64,000 nt of DNA from Anas platyrhynchos (taxonomy: Eukaryota; Chordata; Aves; Anseriformes; Anatidae), in contig NC_092603.1 of assembly GCF_047663525.1 (NCBI RefSeq), positions 1,322,001 to 1,386,000 of the forward strand, written 5' to 3'. Numbering within the stretch: the first letter of the stretch is position 1; the number at the start of each line of letters is the position of its first letter. Positions 11,460 to 27,221 of this stretch are shown one piece after another. The position numbers were made by a program, and so were the translations under genes. The notes under the pieces are model-generated. The model saw nothing but the letters and a program-made list of their open reading frames with translations, searched no databases and was not told where the DNA came from.

Positions 11460-12167
11460 GTTGTAAAGCCCAGCCTAGCTTATTGAGAGCCCGCTGGAGA
11501 AGCCTGGCAGAGGAATTGGGGTCTGGGTCCTGTCTGTGCCTGCTGTTACCCCCCTGCTGGTAAAACTGCAATCCTGCCTCGTTAATCTTAACCTAATCCC
11601 TGCTAATTGGATCTCTTGTATCCCTTCCCAAAGCAGCCAGCTCCTTTCTTCTGTCTGCATCGAGGGCCGGTCACGTGGAGGCAGCGTGCTGCCCGTCGAC
11701 CACATCTGGTGGCCCCAAGGGACAAAAATCCCTCTCCCCTCTAGACCAAGGGGAAAAAAATCCTAAAAATCTGTAGGAAATGGCTGCTTGGGACAGGGCA
11801 CGGAGGCTGCTGGGTGAAAGCTGCTGGTAAAACATCTCCTGTTCCTCCAGCAGCTCTCAACAGCCCCCGTGGATGATGAAACTGAAGAGTTCTGGTGACC
11901 TCGGTGTGGTTAAGGCTCTTATTTTTGGGGTTTTCTTGGTAATGGGGGATTATTTCCCCAGTCTGCAGGTCCTTTGCTGTAATGCTGCGTTCCTAGCAGG
12001 CTGTCAGCTACAGAGGGGGCTCAGGGAGGTGTTTGAGTCCCTTCTTGCACGCTTTGGAGAATAAAAAAATAGTGTCCCTAACCCTAAAGGTGTGGACACA
12101 ACTTCTTGGTGGCCTGCAAGCCCAGGACAAGGGACAGGAGGTGGCCAGGAGCTCGATAGAGCGCTCT

Positions 12168-12173
12168 TTTATT
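12168..12173 (-). terminator. RACK1 polyadenylation signal
   Basis: TTTATT on the plus strand reads AATAAA on the minus strand, about 45 nt after the RACK1 stop. The very short 3' UTR agrees with the compact mammalian RACK1 mRNA. Confidence 0.8.
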
Positions 12174-12215
12174 GAGTTTTGTACACAAAATCGAGGGCTT
12201 CTCACGAGCTCGTCC

Positions 12216-16562
<4,347 letters not shown>

Positions 16563-16765
16563 GGCGGCGGCTGGGCGGGAGGATGGCGGCGGATTCGGCG
16601 GAGGCCCCGGCCCGGTCCCGTCCTGCCGCCCTCAGCGAGCCGCCAGCACGGGGAGAGAAAGGAGGAGGCGACTTCCGGCGGAAGCGGAAGTAGCGCCCGC
16701 GCCGTACGGCAAGATGGCGGCGCCCGTCAGGCTGCCGGGCAAGATGGCGGCGCCCATAGGGACGG
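16563..16765 (-). promoter_or_regulatory. RACK1 CpG promoter with twin YY1 sites
   Basis: CpG-rich region immediately upstream of the RACK1 ATG. AAGATGGCGGCGCCC, a strong YY1 site, occurs at 16711 and again at 16741, exactly 30 bp apart. An ETS-like TTCCGGCGGAAGCGGAAG lies near 16674. YY1 and ETS sites are typical of ribosomal and other housekeeping promoters. A CCAAT element is near 16770. Confidence 0.7.
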
Positions 16766-16793
16766 GAAGCCAATATGGCACTGTACGGAAAAA

Positions 16794-17410
16794 GGGTTAG
16801 GGTTAAGGGCTAAGGGTTAGGGTTAGGGTTAAAGGTTAAGGGTTAGGGTTAAGGGTTAGAGCTAGGGTTAGGGTTAAGGGTTAGGGTTAAAGGTTTAGGG
16901 CTAGGGTTAAGGGTTAGGGTTAGGGGTTAAGGTTAAGGGTTAGGGCTAGGGTTAAGGGTTAGGGGTTAGGGTTAAGGGCTAGGGTTAAGGGTTAGGGCTA
17001 GGGCTAGGGGTTAAAGATTAGGGTTAGGGCTAGGGTTAAGGGTTAAAGGTTAAGGTTAAGGGTTAGGGTTAAGGTTAAGGGTTAAAGGATAAGGGTTAAG
17101 GGTTAGGGTCAAAGGTTAAGGGTTAGGGTTAAGGATTAAGGGCTAGGGTTAAGGGTTAGGGTTAAGGGTTAGGGTTAAGGATTAAGGGCTAGGGTTAGGG
17201 GTTAGGGTTAGGGGTTAGGGTTAGGGATTAGGGTTAAGGGTTAGGGTTAAGGGTTAGGGCTAGGGTTAAGGTTAAGGTTAAGGGTTAGGGTTAAAGGTTA
17301 GGGTTAAGGGTTAGGGTTTGGGTTTGGGTTAGGGTTAGGGTTAAAGTTTAGGGTTAAGGGTTAGGGTTTGGGTTAGGGTTAAGGGTTAGGGTTTGGGTTT
17401 GGGTTAGGCT
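16794..17410. repeat. Interstitial telomere-like array (TTAGGG and variants)
   Basis: About 615 bp of TTAGGG mixed with TTAAGGG, TTAAAGG, CTAGGG and, at the right end, TTTGGG units. The G-rich strand is the plus strand throughout. The mix of 6- and 7-mers shows it is degenerate rather than a fresh telomere. It begins about 230 bp upstream of the RACK1 start codon. Confidence 0.95.
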
Positions 17411-17519
17411 TAGATATGAGAGGACATAAGGAGGGTTTTGAGGATTTGTGGGGTATACTGAGGGTCCTGGGGGTTTGCCTGTGGGGCAGTGAGATGTAGA
17501 AGATAGAGAAGCTTTTAGG

Positions 17520-17860
17520 GGGTTTGGGGTTGAGGTTTGGGGGCTGTGGGGGGCAGCAAAGGCCTTTGGGGCTTGGTGATGGGGTTTGAGGGCTGTGGGG
17601 GACAGGGAAGGCATTTAGGGGTTAGGGACTGGGGTTTGGGGGCTGTGGGGGATGAGGGGCCTTTGAGGGGTTGGTGGTGGGATTTGGGGGCTCAGTAATG
17701 GGGTTTGGGGGCTGGGGGGGACAGAGAGGGGTTTGTGGGTTCAGTAATGGGGTTGGGGGTCTGTGGAGGATAGGGAAGGTTTTGGGCGTTTGGGACTGGG
17801 GTTTGGGGGCTGTGGGGGACAGGGAAAGCCTTGAGGGCTTGGTGATGGGATTTAGGGGGT
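17520..17860. repeat. 49-bp G-rich minisatellite
   Basis: Degenerate tandem units centred on GGGGTTTGGGGGCTGTGGGG. The GGCTGTGG-type core recurs near 17542, 17591, 17640, 17689, 17710, 17758 and 17808, mostly 48-50 bp apart. It continues almost directly from the telomere-like array and shares its G-strand polarity. Confidence 0.85.
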
Positions 17861-19211
17861 CTTTTAGATACATACCAGTCCTGTGGGCCTGGAAATACCC
17901 CCTAAAAACAGCAATTTTGGGTGCTGAATATAGATGCAAAGAACTATTGTTTATAGGGGAAGTGAAGTGGATCTCTTGGCCTGTAAGTATTTTTTTTTCC
18001 TCTCCTGACCACCCTGGAGTTAGGACCCAGTTTTCTCCTCCTCTTCCCACCTCAGCAGCTGTGGAAAAAAGGAAACCTTAAACCGGGAAAGAGCAAAACC
18101 GGGCGAGAGCCTCCAGTGTTGGAGCCTCCTTGTCATCGAGAACGCGTGCCAGCGTTAACGAGCTTTGGGAGGTTGGGTTTGGGGAGGGGAATAATGCCAC
18201 GTCTGGCTTGGGGAGACCCACAGTCCCCTCAAATTGGGGTCGTAGTGCCTTCGTTTCCCTGTGTGGTACAACTGTAATTTGCTCCTGTGGGTGTCGGTGG
18301 CCCAAAAATTTAGAGGAGAAGGGTTAATTTGATTTGGCTGGATGAGGAGCCCTCCGTGCTGCCTAGGCTGGGCTTGGGAAAGAGAAAGCAGTGCCTGCTG
18401 CCTGTCAGCACTGCTGGGGCAATATTAATTAAACCCTGGAGAGTCACCGAGGTGATTAATCTCCGGAATTGCTGCCTCTGCAAGGCTTCTGCCCTCTGGG
18501 CAGCAAAAAACCTTTCGTGTTGGGGTTGGGCCTGAAGTGGCTCTTTGCTAGGACCAGGCCCTCCCAAGCCGGGGATGATTCAGAAAGGGATGGGGCAGGA
18601 GTGGGGCTGGCTTTTTACTCGGGTTTTACACAGAAAATGCTCTCTGTGTCCTTTGTGTGCAATCCAAGGCTGGGAGGAGGGAAAAAAAATAAAAAAAATA
18701 AAAAAATAAATGTCCTGGGATCTGCTTCTAGTTTGGATCTTGCATCCTGCACAGCCACATCCTGCCCTTCTTTAACCCCTTTGCATTTATTTAACCTTTA
18801 TTTTTCAACTTTTGTCTTATCTAAGGTGTGCCAGGATGGAGGAGAGTGGGGATTTCAGCCTAACCCTATTCCTTTTTATATCTGGGGGCTGTTCCTTGTC
18901 TCTCCTTGGGCCCCCAAGGACCTTCTAAAAGCTTCATCCATTTGGATTTAAGTGCTTGTGATGGGGAAAAGCTTTACAAAACATCGTGTGCTTTGCTGGC
19001 AGCTTCTTCCATCAGCATCTGGGAACACAAGCATCAAGCTGGGAGAGCTGTCGAGCCCCTCCTGTCTTCCCAACGTGGAGGTGAAATCCTCTTTTTCCCC
19101 CCAAAATGGAATCAAGACCCCCAGGAGGAAGGTCCTCTGTGAACCTTTGGAGAAAGGTAAGGGAGACTTTGTCATCACCCCTCCAGCACCAAGAGAGAAG
19201 GCTGGAAGATA

Positions 19212-19296
19212 AATAAAATAAAATAATAAAATAAAATAAAATAAAATAAAATAAAATAAAATAAAATAAAATAAAATAAAATAAAATAAAATAAAA
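19212..19296. repeat. (AAAAT)n microsatellite
   Basis: About 17 units of AAAAT (written ATAAA/TAAAA), nearly perfect, in the gap between RACK1 and the BTN-like gene. Confidence 0.9.
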
Positions 19297-22200
19297 AAGA
19301 GGGAAAATACATCTAAATATGATACCCTCACCTCCCTGCTTCTTCCTTGGGTGTCTCCCTTGGAAAAATAAAAAATAAAAAATGAATTTCCCACCCTCAA
19401 AACATCCTCACTCCAAATTTAATCCACTTTTCTCACTGGATTTTAATCCCAGCGCCAGGTTGATATTTACACTGGAAACCCCCAACGTGAGTTTTGATAA
19501 CCAGCCCTCCTTTCCCACCCCTCCTAAGCCTCTCCCTTATTGAACACGAGTTTCTCCATCATTTTCTTGAGCTAATAACTTCCACTGCTCCTCTTGAGAG
19601 GATACAGCTCGGGCTGCATCATCCCCAGCCCTCCCACACTGCTTCTTTTGGCGGCTGTAATCGGACCCGTTTGCTCGGTGACCGTTTCAAGGAGCAGGCT
19701 GATCGGGATGTTTTTAACCTCCCTGAGCTTCATTTCACGTAACCTGAGCTTTTCAACTTGGCTGCCCTGTTCTCAGCTCTGCATTTTTGACATCCTTCTG
19801 GATTTCACCCCGATTCTGGCTCACTGACCTTTTTCTGTCCATCCTTGTTAGCAGATAAGTTTCCTTCTTTTTCCAAACTCAGTTGATGTTTTTTAAATTT
19901 TCATTTTATCATTTAATATTCTCATTTTATTATCATTTCATATTTCAATATTTCATTTTATCATTTAATTAAAGACTTATTCCTCCCCATTTGACTGTAT
20001 TCATGCACTTGCACGAATATATTCATGCATTCCTACGCTCCCAAAATGAATTCCTACAGCAGGAAAGGATTCAGTCTTTCTAAACCCATTTGGGTTTAGA
20101 TTTTCTGCACTCTTTAGCCACAGCCTCCTAGACATACAGAGCCAGAAATAAAGCAATTTTAAGTGCCAGCATGATTTAAAATCCAGATGTGTAAGAAAAT
20201 TGCCCAGAAAACAGGCATGGCTCAGCAAGCACAAACAGATCTCAGTTGAAATAATCTGCTCTGGTAGTGCCAGAGATAAGATAAATAACTTTTATTTATC
20301 GTTGTCCTCCGAGTCTGGCATCTTAAATTTCAGTCCAGACATTCTGAAGTGGAGCAATTCAGAGACCTCAAATGGCAAAGGTTGAAAGTGCTGCAGCTTT
20401 TCAAGCCGGAGACATCTCTCCCGGGGTTTTCCACTTGCTCTGCGTGGATTGCGTTTGAAAGGTTTGCTTTTCCAAGCCGCCGAGCAATTTTAGGAGCTGC
20501 AAATGGCCAGCAACCTCTTCTCCGAAACGTCTTTGAGGTGCTCCTGGCATTCCTGGCTCCGCCGTCGTGCCCGTGCCCCGGCGTCATGCTCCAAGGTTTT
20601 TCTCTCTTGGCACAGCCCAGGGTGCGTGCCTCTGATTTTGTCTCCCCTGCATGCCGAAGCTCTGCTGTCAGGAAGCCTTCGTGGAAATGGCATCTCCTCC
20701 ACGCTGCTCGCCGTGATCCCCTTTTCCCTCGATCGGGTTTCCCCCAGGGAGGCACCTTCTGTTTCTTCACCCCGTGGCGTTGTTTTTTTTCCCCTCTTGC
20801 AAATCCAGAGGGTTTAGCCACCGGGGTTTGATGCCAGGTTTTTCATCCTCAGCTTTAACCCTCACCCTCTCCCATCCCCTACATTTTGGGACGTTTTCAC
20901 ACCTTGAAATCCAGGCTGCACATCGAATTAAATCCCTTTCCTCCAAGGGAGGAGAGCCCCTGTAATAAATAATGCTCCTATAATAATTAAAGCTCCCATT
21001 CTTGCTCCTATAATTCCCTTTTCAGCATCACAGCACACCCCTTCTCCATCAACCCACCACCCTCCCTGAGGCTGGAAGTCACCAAATCCCCTCTGATTTT
21101 CGTCTTTTGCTCACGTGTCCTCAACTCCTTAATTTTGAGGTGTAAGAATCTGCAAGCTTGCATGTCTCACCAACAGAGCTCCAAGAAAAGATGTTGTGTC
21201 CTGGTCCTTAGGGTTCAAGAACTGACATCTACTTCTCCAAGTGATAGTTTTTGATGTTTGGTTTCTTTCTTTTTTTTGGCTTCAACAATTTGGCTCAGCC
21301 CATTTGCCTCATTTCTCTCCATTGACTGTACCGAGAGTTTAGGCAACTGACTCAGAGAGAGATCAGATGAACAGAACCGTAAAAAATCTATTTTCTCACT
21401 GTTGACGGACAAAAAAGAAATGCACAATGACTAATTCAGGGTGGGATCAGCAATTTTAGACAGCTTTTGCTGACTTCCCGCTGCTTTAACTCAGAGTTAG
21501 CCAGCAAAAAGACAAATGAGTCTTTTAGGGATTTATCTATGGGAGTGGTTTGCATTTTGATGCTTATTTGTCCAATTTAAGGAAAACTCGTTGCAGAAAT
21601 ATGTAAAAAAAATCCTTTTTCTTCAGCAAAAGAAAAATTTCAGCTTCAAACCTGTCTCATTATTGCACAAATGGGGGAGCTGTGGGTTTTTGGAGCTAGG
21701 TGAGGTATGTGTAGAGAGGCTAAGCTAGATAAATTTGTGATTTTTTTTTTTAAATAGCTCCAAGTGATGAGAAATCCTGGCCACAAGAGGAGATGCCCTC
21801 CCCTGTTTGCTGGTCCCAGCGAGCAACGGTGACAGAGGGAAGAAAACCCAAGCTGATTTCACACTTCTCTGTATTTTGGGGCAGGGCAAACCCAAAATTG
21901 GTGCCAGCCCATTTCGGAGAGAGAAGATCTCTGAACACAGCACCTGAGATGCTCCAGGACATCCAAACCTCTCGTGTTTGCTAAACAACCCGTGGCAGAT
22001 ACTGGCGATTGGCCTGAAATGACCAGGTCAGACCTCAATTTCTATTCCCCTTCTGGAGAAACCCGTTCCTGCGATGCCTATATAGGGATCCCCGAGACCT
22101 CAACCCTCCTTCTCCAACCTCGGCATTTAAGCCAGCTAAAATTAGGTGCTGGGAACGTCCTCCCGCTGCCAGCACAGCTGTCGTGCCCCTCTCGGTCCTT

Positions 22201-22856
22201 CCAGCAAATCTGGATACCTCTTTCCCAGGGCGCCACAGTCCGAGGATGAACTTGGACTTGCCAAAAATCTCCAGCAGGGACAGCCCCCACCATCCCGGCC
22301 CCGTGAGCAAAACAGCCCCAGCTTGGTGAACTTACAGAAATCCACCTGCAGGTCCCGGTAAGCCTTTTTTCTTTCTTTCCACGAGCTCTTGAAAGGCGGG
22401 GGAAGGCAAAATTTGGGGAGGATCCTATTCCTGGATGCCTGTCTGGCTGCGTGGGTTCTTATAGGAAACGCTGGGGGGATGCAGAAGAAATGTGATCCCT
22501 TCACGGTAGCTGGAAGAAGCTTAGTACAACCTGATCTTTTATAATCCTGTACCTAAATCTGACAATACTGAAAAAACAGGCAAAGGATTAAGAGAGTGAA
22601 TTCTTTCTTTCTTTCTTTTTTTTTTTTTAATTGTTATTTTATTTTATGACAGTATAATACAGAAATAATTGGGGATGTTTTCTTTGCTCTATCTATTTCT
22701 GTACAAATTTAGGTCCTCATAACAGAGTTTATCTGACTCATCCCCCAGTAGGACCTGCAGTTTATGAAAATTATTAAAATTAACACAGCAAACAAAAAGC
22801 AATCCATAGATTCCTTTCCAATATTATCCGACACCTTTTCCCACAAATAATTCTTT

Positions 22857-22930
22857 TTTGTTTTGTTTTGTTTTGTTGGTTTTTTTTTGTTTTGTTTTTG
22901 TTTTGTTTTGGTTTTGTTTTGTTTTGTTTT
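22857..22930. repeat. (TTTTG)n microsatellite
   Basis: TTTTG units with a few longer T runs, followed by T-rich sequence to about 22965. Confidence 0.88.
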
Positions 22931-24007
22931 TCCCCTGGTGCTTTTTGTTTTTTGTTTTTTTTTTCACTGCTGCAGCTCACCTGCATCAGCTGTAGCAGAT
23001 AGGAAGGTTTCGTGTTTTGGGGACCTTGACGAGGTTGTGAACACTGGGATGAAATTATAACGACTTCCCTGTGCAGTTTGGGTGATTTAGGGGAAAAAAA
23101 AACCTGATAGTGATGGAGTTTGCCCTCCCTGGTGTATTGATGAGGAACAATCAAAGGCGTTGAATGCAGGAGGGACCAGAGGAGATCCCAGATCTGTGCC
23201 AGCCCATCTCCCATGGTGCTCAAATCCATCCTTTTTTAATTTATTTACTTTTTGACTTAAGAAAAGCTGATGCAAAGCATTAGCATGGACTGGAAATCAC
23301 CACATACACAGTGGAAGAAACAGAGCAGAGAAGGGAAGCTCTTAATAAATATTCAGCTTTGTTTTTCTTTTTCAGCAGATGTACCCTTTAGTCCATTTAG
23401 TCTGAAAAATGCCCTCCTTTCCTCATTTAAGGATGTGTTTTTACAATGGTTTTGAGATGGCTGATGCAAAAAAGTCTGAATTTGTGTAAAGCAGGCGCTG
23501 GGTAATGTGCTGATCCAGCTCAAAATAAAATAAGTGCTACTTTTTTGGCCAAAACTGATGGTGGCACCACATCCTCCACGTATGGGGCTGCTTCTCATGG
23601 TGATAAATGCTACGATTAAATAATTTACAAGACAGAAGGGGCCTAAGGTCATGATCCTGTAGGCAATTAAGGACAGATATCTAAGAGCTGAATCCTTTTT
23701 TCTGATCAGTAGGGTGACAGATTTCTATGCACAATAGTTCATCACACCTGTAGCAGTCTTTTTAGGCAGATGTAGACCAATTCATCCAGAATTTCACCAT
23801 TCATCCAGAACTAGACCAAAGAACGTCTTGAATGACAAAGGAAAACCAGGAAAAAAGCTTCTGTGACCCCATATTTTTCCTCCTTATCATGTTTATTTAT
23901 ATGGGTGAAAATATTCCAGGCACCAGGAACATGTGGTGTGTCTCTGAAGGTCTGGTTTTCCCTGGATGTGATATTTTAATGATGTTTCCTCTCATCCCAC
24001 CAGGTAG

Positions 24008-24068
24008 ACCAAGCTGTGGGCGCTTGGAGGTTGTTCCAGTTTGGAAGCGAACGTGATGATGGAGTCAG
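24008..24068 (+). CDS. Candidate first exon of the BTN-like gene
   Basis: A possible exon ends in ATGATGGAGTCAG before a GTATGG donor at 24069. The second ATG has A at -3 and G at +4. Reading M-E-S and splicing to the exon at 24314 completes a Gly codon in the frame used by all later exons. If right, the protein has no signal peptide, Ig domain or membrane span. The acceptor on its left is ambiguous and no promoter is evident, so this remains a suggestion. Confidence 0.3.
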
Positions 24069-24313
24069 GTATGGCTTGTGAAATTGTATTTGGGCTGTTT
24101 TTTGACCTTTCCCTGAGATAATTTCACTGATTTCATTCTATTCTACACTGTCGATGAGGTGTGATTCGATCTCCATCTCTCAGTCAATAAAATAATATTA
24201 ATTTTTACCTCCAGAGTGATGCTTTTAAGCTAGAAAACCTCTGCTAGTGTATGCAGTGTAAAAAAAAAGCCAAAAATACTTACCATTTTTTTTCTTTATC
24301 TCTTCTTTTTAAG

Positions 24314-27184
24314 GGAAGAGGAATGCAGATCTGGGTAAGTCATTTTTCTTTCTTCCATCAACACAAGCCCCTTCTCGTTTCTGTACATATCCCACATTGA
24401 TATTCATATCCCATGCTGGTACACACATCCTTTCTTCCCTGGGTGGGTGGCTTATTTGTCCTGTCTCACATTCTAGACACATGTGGACAAAGACCACATC
24501 AGATAGATTCATAAACAGTGTAATTTTTGGAATATTGTCATCAATAGGAAAAAAAAATACAGAATTGGTTTTGATAATGATTTTTGTAGCATCCACAGAG
24601 GAAAAACTTAGGGCTGAATTCTTTCTCTGTCTCTCTTTTAGAAGAATGGGATGCAAAAATCAGTAAGTGTCTTTATTTTCTTGTCCCCTGCTGGTAAGAG
24701 ATGGGTGCTAAAGGCTTGAACTAACATTATTTTCTCTATTTAAAGGGAAGTTAACAGAAGAATTTGGTAAGTCGCTTGTCTTCCTAACACACACCTAAGT
24801 TTGAACGCATGAGTTTGATTCTACAGCTGTAGCATGAGCAATGACCAACACGTGTATTTGTATTTTTTTTATTTCATTTAGAGGAAAGTGACACAGAACT
24901 CGGTAAGTGGTTTGGTTTGCTTTTGCTGCTACTGAAGATGGAAAAAAAAAGTTACTTTGTGTAGCATTTGGGCTTAGAAAAACAGCAAACGTCCTTCAGA
25001 TCTTAAATCTGTGCTGATACACAGATAAAGACAAGACAGATAGCTTTGGTCCCTTCTCCTTAAGTTCTTGGCATCTTTTTTGGGAGGAGACAAACTGTCT
25101 CTCTGAAGTCCAGCAGCATTCCCTAATCCCTTCTTTGGTCCCTTGCTTGCTCACTGAAACTCTTAGGACTAACCCGTGTTTATTTCTCTATTATTCTTAG
25201 AGGAATGTGACACAGAAAATGGTAAGTGTCCTCCTTCAATTTAAAAATAATAAAAACACCACTTCAAATGGTGTCAGTCATGCTTTGGAATAAAACATTT
25301 TTTTTTATAATGCATACTTTTACAATACATTTGCAATATATACTTTTTTAATACAATAAATACTTTTTTTCTGTCCTTGGGAATATTTTCTGCAATGCTT
25401 TGCACATCATGTTCTTTTGAAGACATGTTTGGGCAGGACTCTTAACAGCAATTTGCAATTTGTGCCTGTTTTTTGTCTAGGCTTTGGAAAATGTAGGAAT
25501 ATAAAAGTGTTAAAATGAAAGCTAATTGGAAATTCCTGTAATAAATAACCTATGTCTGGGTCGGTAAAGAGGTTTTGCCCCCTTAAGCTATGTAAAAATG
25601 ATATAAAACTTGCAGAAGTGGTGAAAAATGCTTTAAATTTCCCTTCTTTTCTCTTTTTTTTCTTCTTGTGGGGGACAAAATGAAGAAATCGGTAAGCGTT
25701 GCTTTGTTATTTTTGTCAAATAGAGTCTGATAAGAGAATTTCTTGTTTAATGAACCCTGCATGAGTACTTAGGATGCCACCTAACAGATGAGACCCACGG
25801 TCCCATCCACTGTAGGGTCTACGCTTGACCCTACTTGGTAATATGAACACCAAATTCATAGGCTCAAGGAGAACAAACTCAACCAAATTGCAGTCCTTTA
25901 ACACCAATCCCAATCTGTTTCTCTGTTTTAAGGGGAACTCACAGCTGAGATAGGTAAGTTTTATTACCACAACCTCCCATCAAATATGTTTTTTTATATA
26001 GCTTGAATTTTCCTGAGGTTTATTCCCTGTTCTCTTGCCTGATTTTAAAAAGGCAGGATAAGCTTGAGGCATACTCCTTTTTAACAAGAATATTAAAAAA
26101 TAAATAAATACAATAGAATAGCACAGAAAACAGTGGGCTTGCAGGTTGCTGTAGCCAAAAAGACAATAAATAATAAGAGATCCTTGGGAATTTCTGAGAT
26201 GAAGACCAAGTGATGGACCATGCACCACAGGGCAGAGAGGAATTAATTATTCATTGAGGGAGAGGGATTAAAATTTGCAAGAATTCCTTAAACTTTGCAA
26301 AAGTTCCCCGTTTTTTTCCAGTTCATTGTCCCATCACTCGTGGTAGATGTCGCAAGGGATGCAGATGATGGGTAGGGTGTTAGATACAGTTTTGCCTTAT
26401 TTTCTGATCAAAGGAAGGGTAGGAGCATCCCTGCTGTCCTTTTACCCTATCCTTGGGAAAATCTGCCTTTATTTTTTTTTCTCTTTTAAGACAATCTGAC
26501 TGCGGAGCTTGGTGAGTGATTTTCCTTCCTTTCTGTCTTTATTTCACTGCAAGATTTTAGGGGGAAAAGATGCTTATTCCCCACATACACCCCACATACA
26601 CCCAATCTGGGCTAGAATTAAGGCCAAACAATTCAACCCAAAGCCTAACTGCAAATTATAATTACCAGTTTAAAAATTAAAATAGGATTTGGAAGATAAT
26701 TTGAGGCTCACGAACACGGTGGACTTTTAATAATGACCGATGTTTCTTTTCTCTTTTAGAGGAACGTGACAGAAAAATTAGTAAGTGTCATTTTTCTTTT
26801 CTTCTAGAATAAAATTCCAGAGTTTTGGATCTGGTTACTATCATTTTTAGATATTATGGGATGTTTTAGCTTCATACTAACCTGCAGATGTGGCACAATT
26901 TGGGATTTTGGGCTACGATCGACCCTTTTCCTTTATCACCACCAATACCAGAGATGCGGAGACAGATTCTTTCCCCATAGTATAAGTCTGTTTTCACCAA
27001 GCCCTTCTCCCAAGGGGCTTTTTCTGGGCATCAGCACCTGCTCGTTGCTCTCGTTAGCATCAGTGTGGTGCAGTTATATTATAAATTATCCCTGGGGAAA
27101 GAGAAATGCAGCATGGTATCAGCTAGGCTTTATTCACAGAGAAATAAATTCAGCAGATTTATGTCTTATAATTTAAATTAATCT

Positions 27185-27221
<37 letters not shown>

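Larger units (their letters stand above)
17870..24000. other. Intergenic or 5' region with no recognised exon
   Basis: I looked here for the signal-peptide, Ig-V and transmembrane exons expected upstream of a B-G or butyrophilin cytoplasmic array and found none on either strand. It contains two pentamer satellites (listed), an A/T-rich stretch near 19870-19970, and several short open frames without domain or splice support. A divergent or highly diverged exon could still be missed by eye. Confidence 0.5.

Noticed and set aside
16794-17410. CRISPR-like or other regular repeat-spacer array
   Set aside because: Units are 6-7 bp telomeric variants without spacers; the sequence is a eukaryotic interstitial telomere-like repeat.
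17870-24000. Possible Ig-V exon for the BTN-like gene
   Set aside because: No frame showed the spaced Cys, Trp and YxC pattern; short frames here lack recognisable features.
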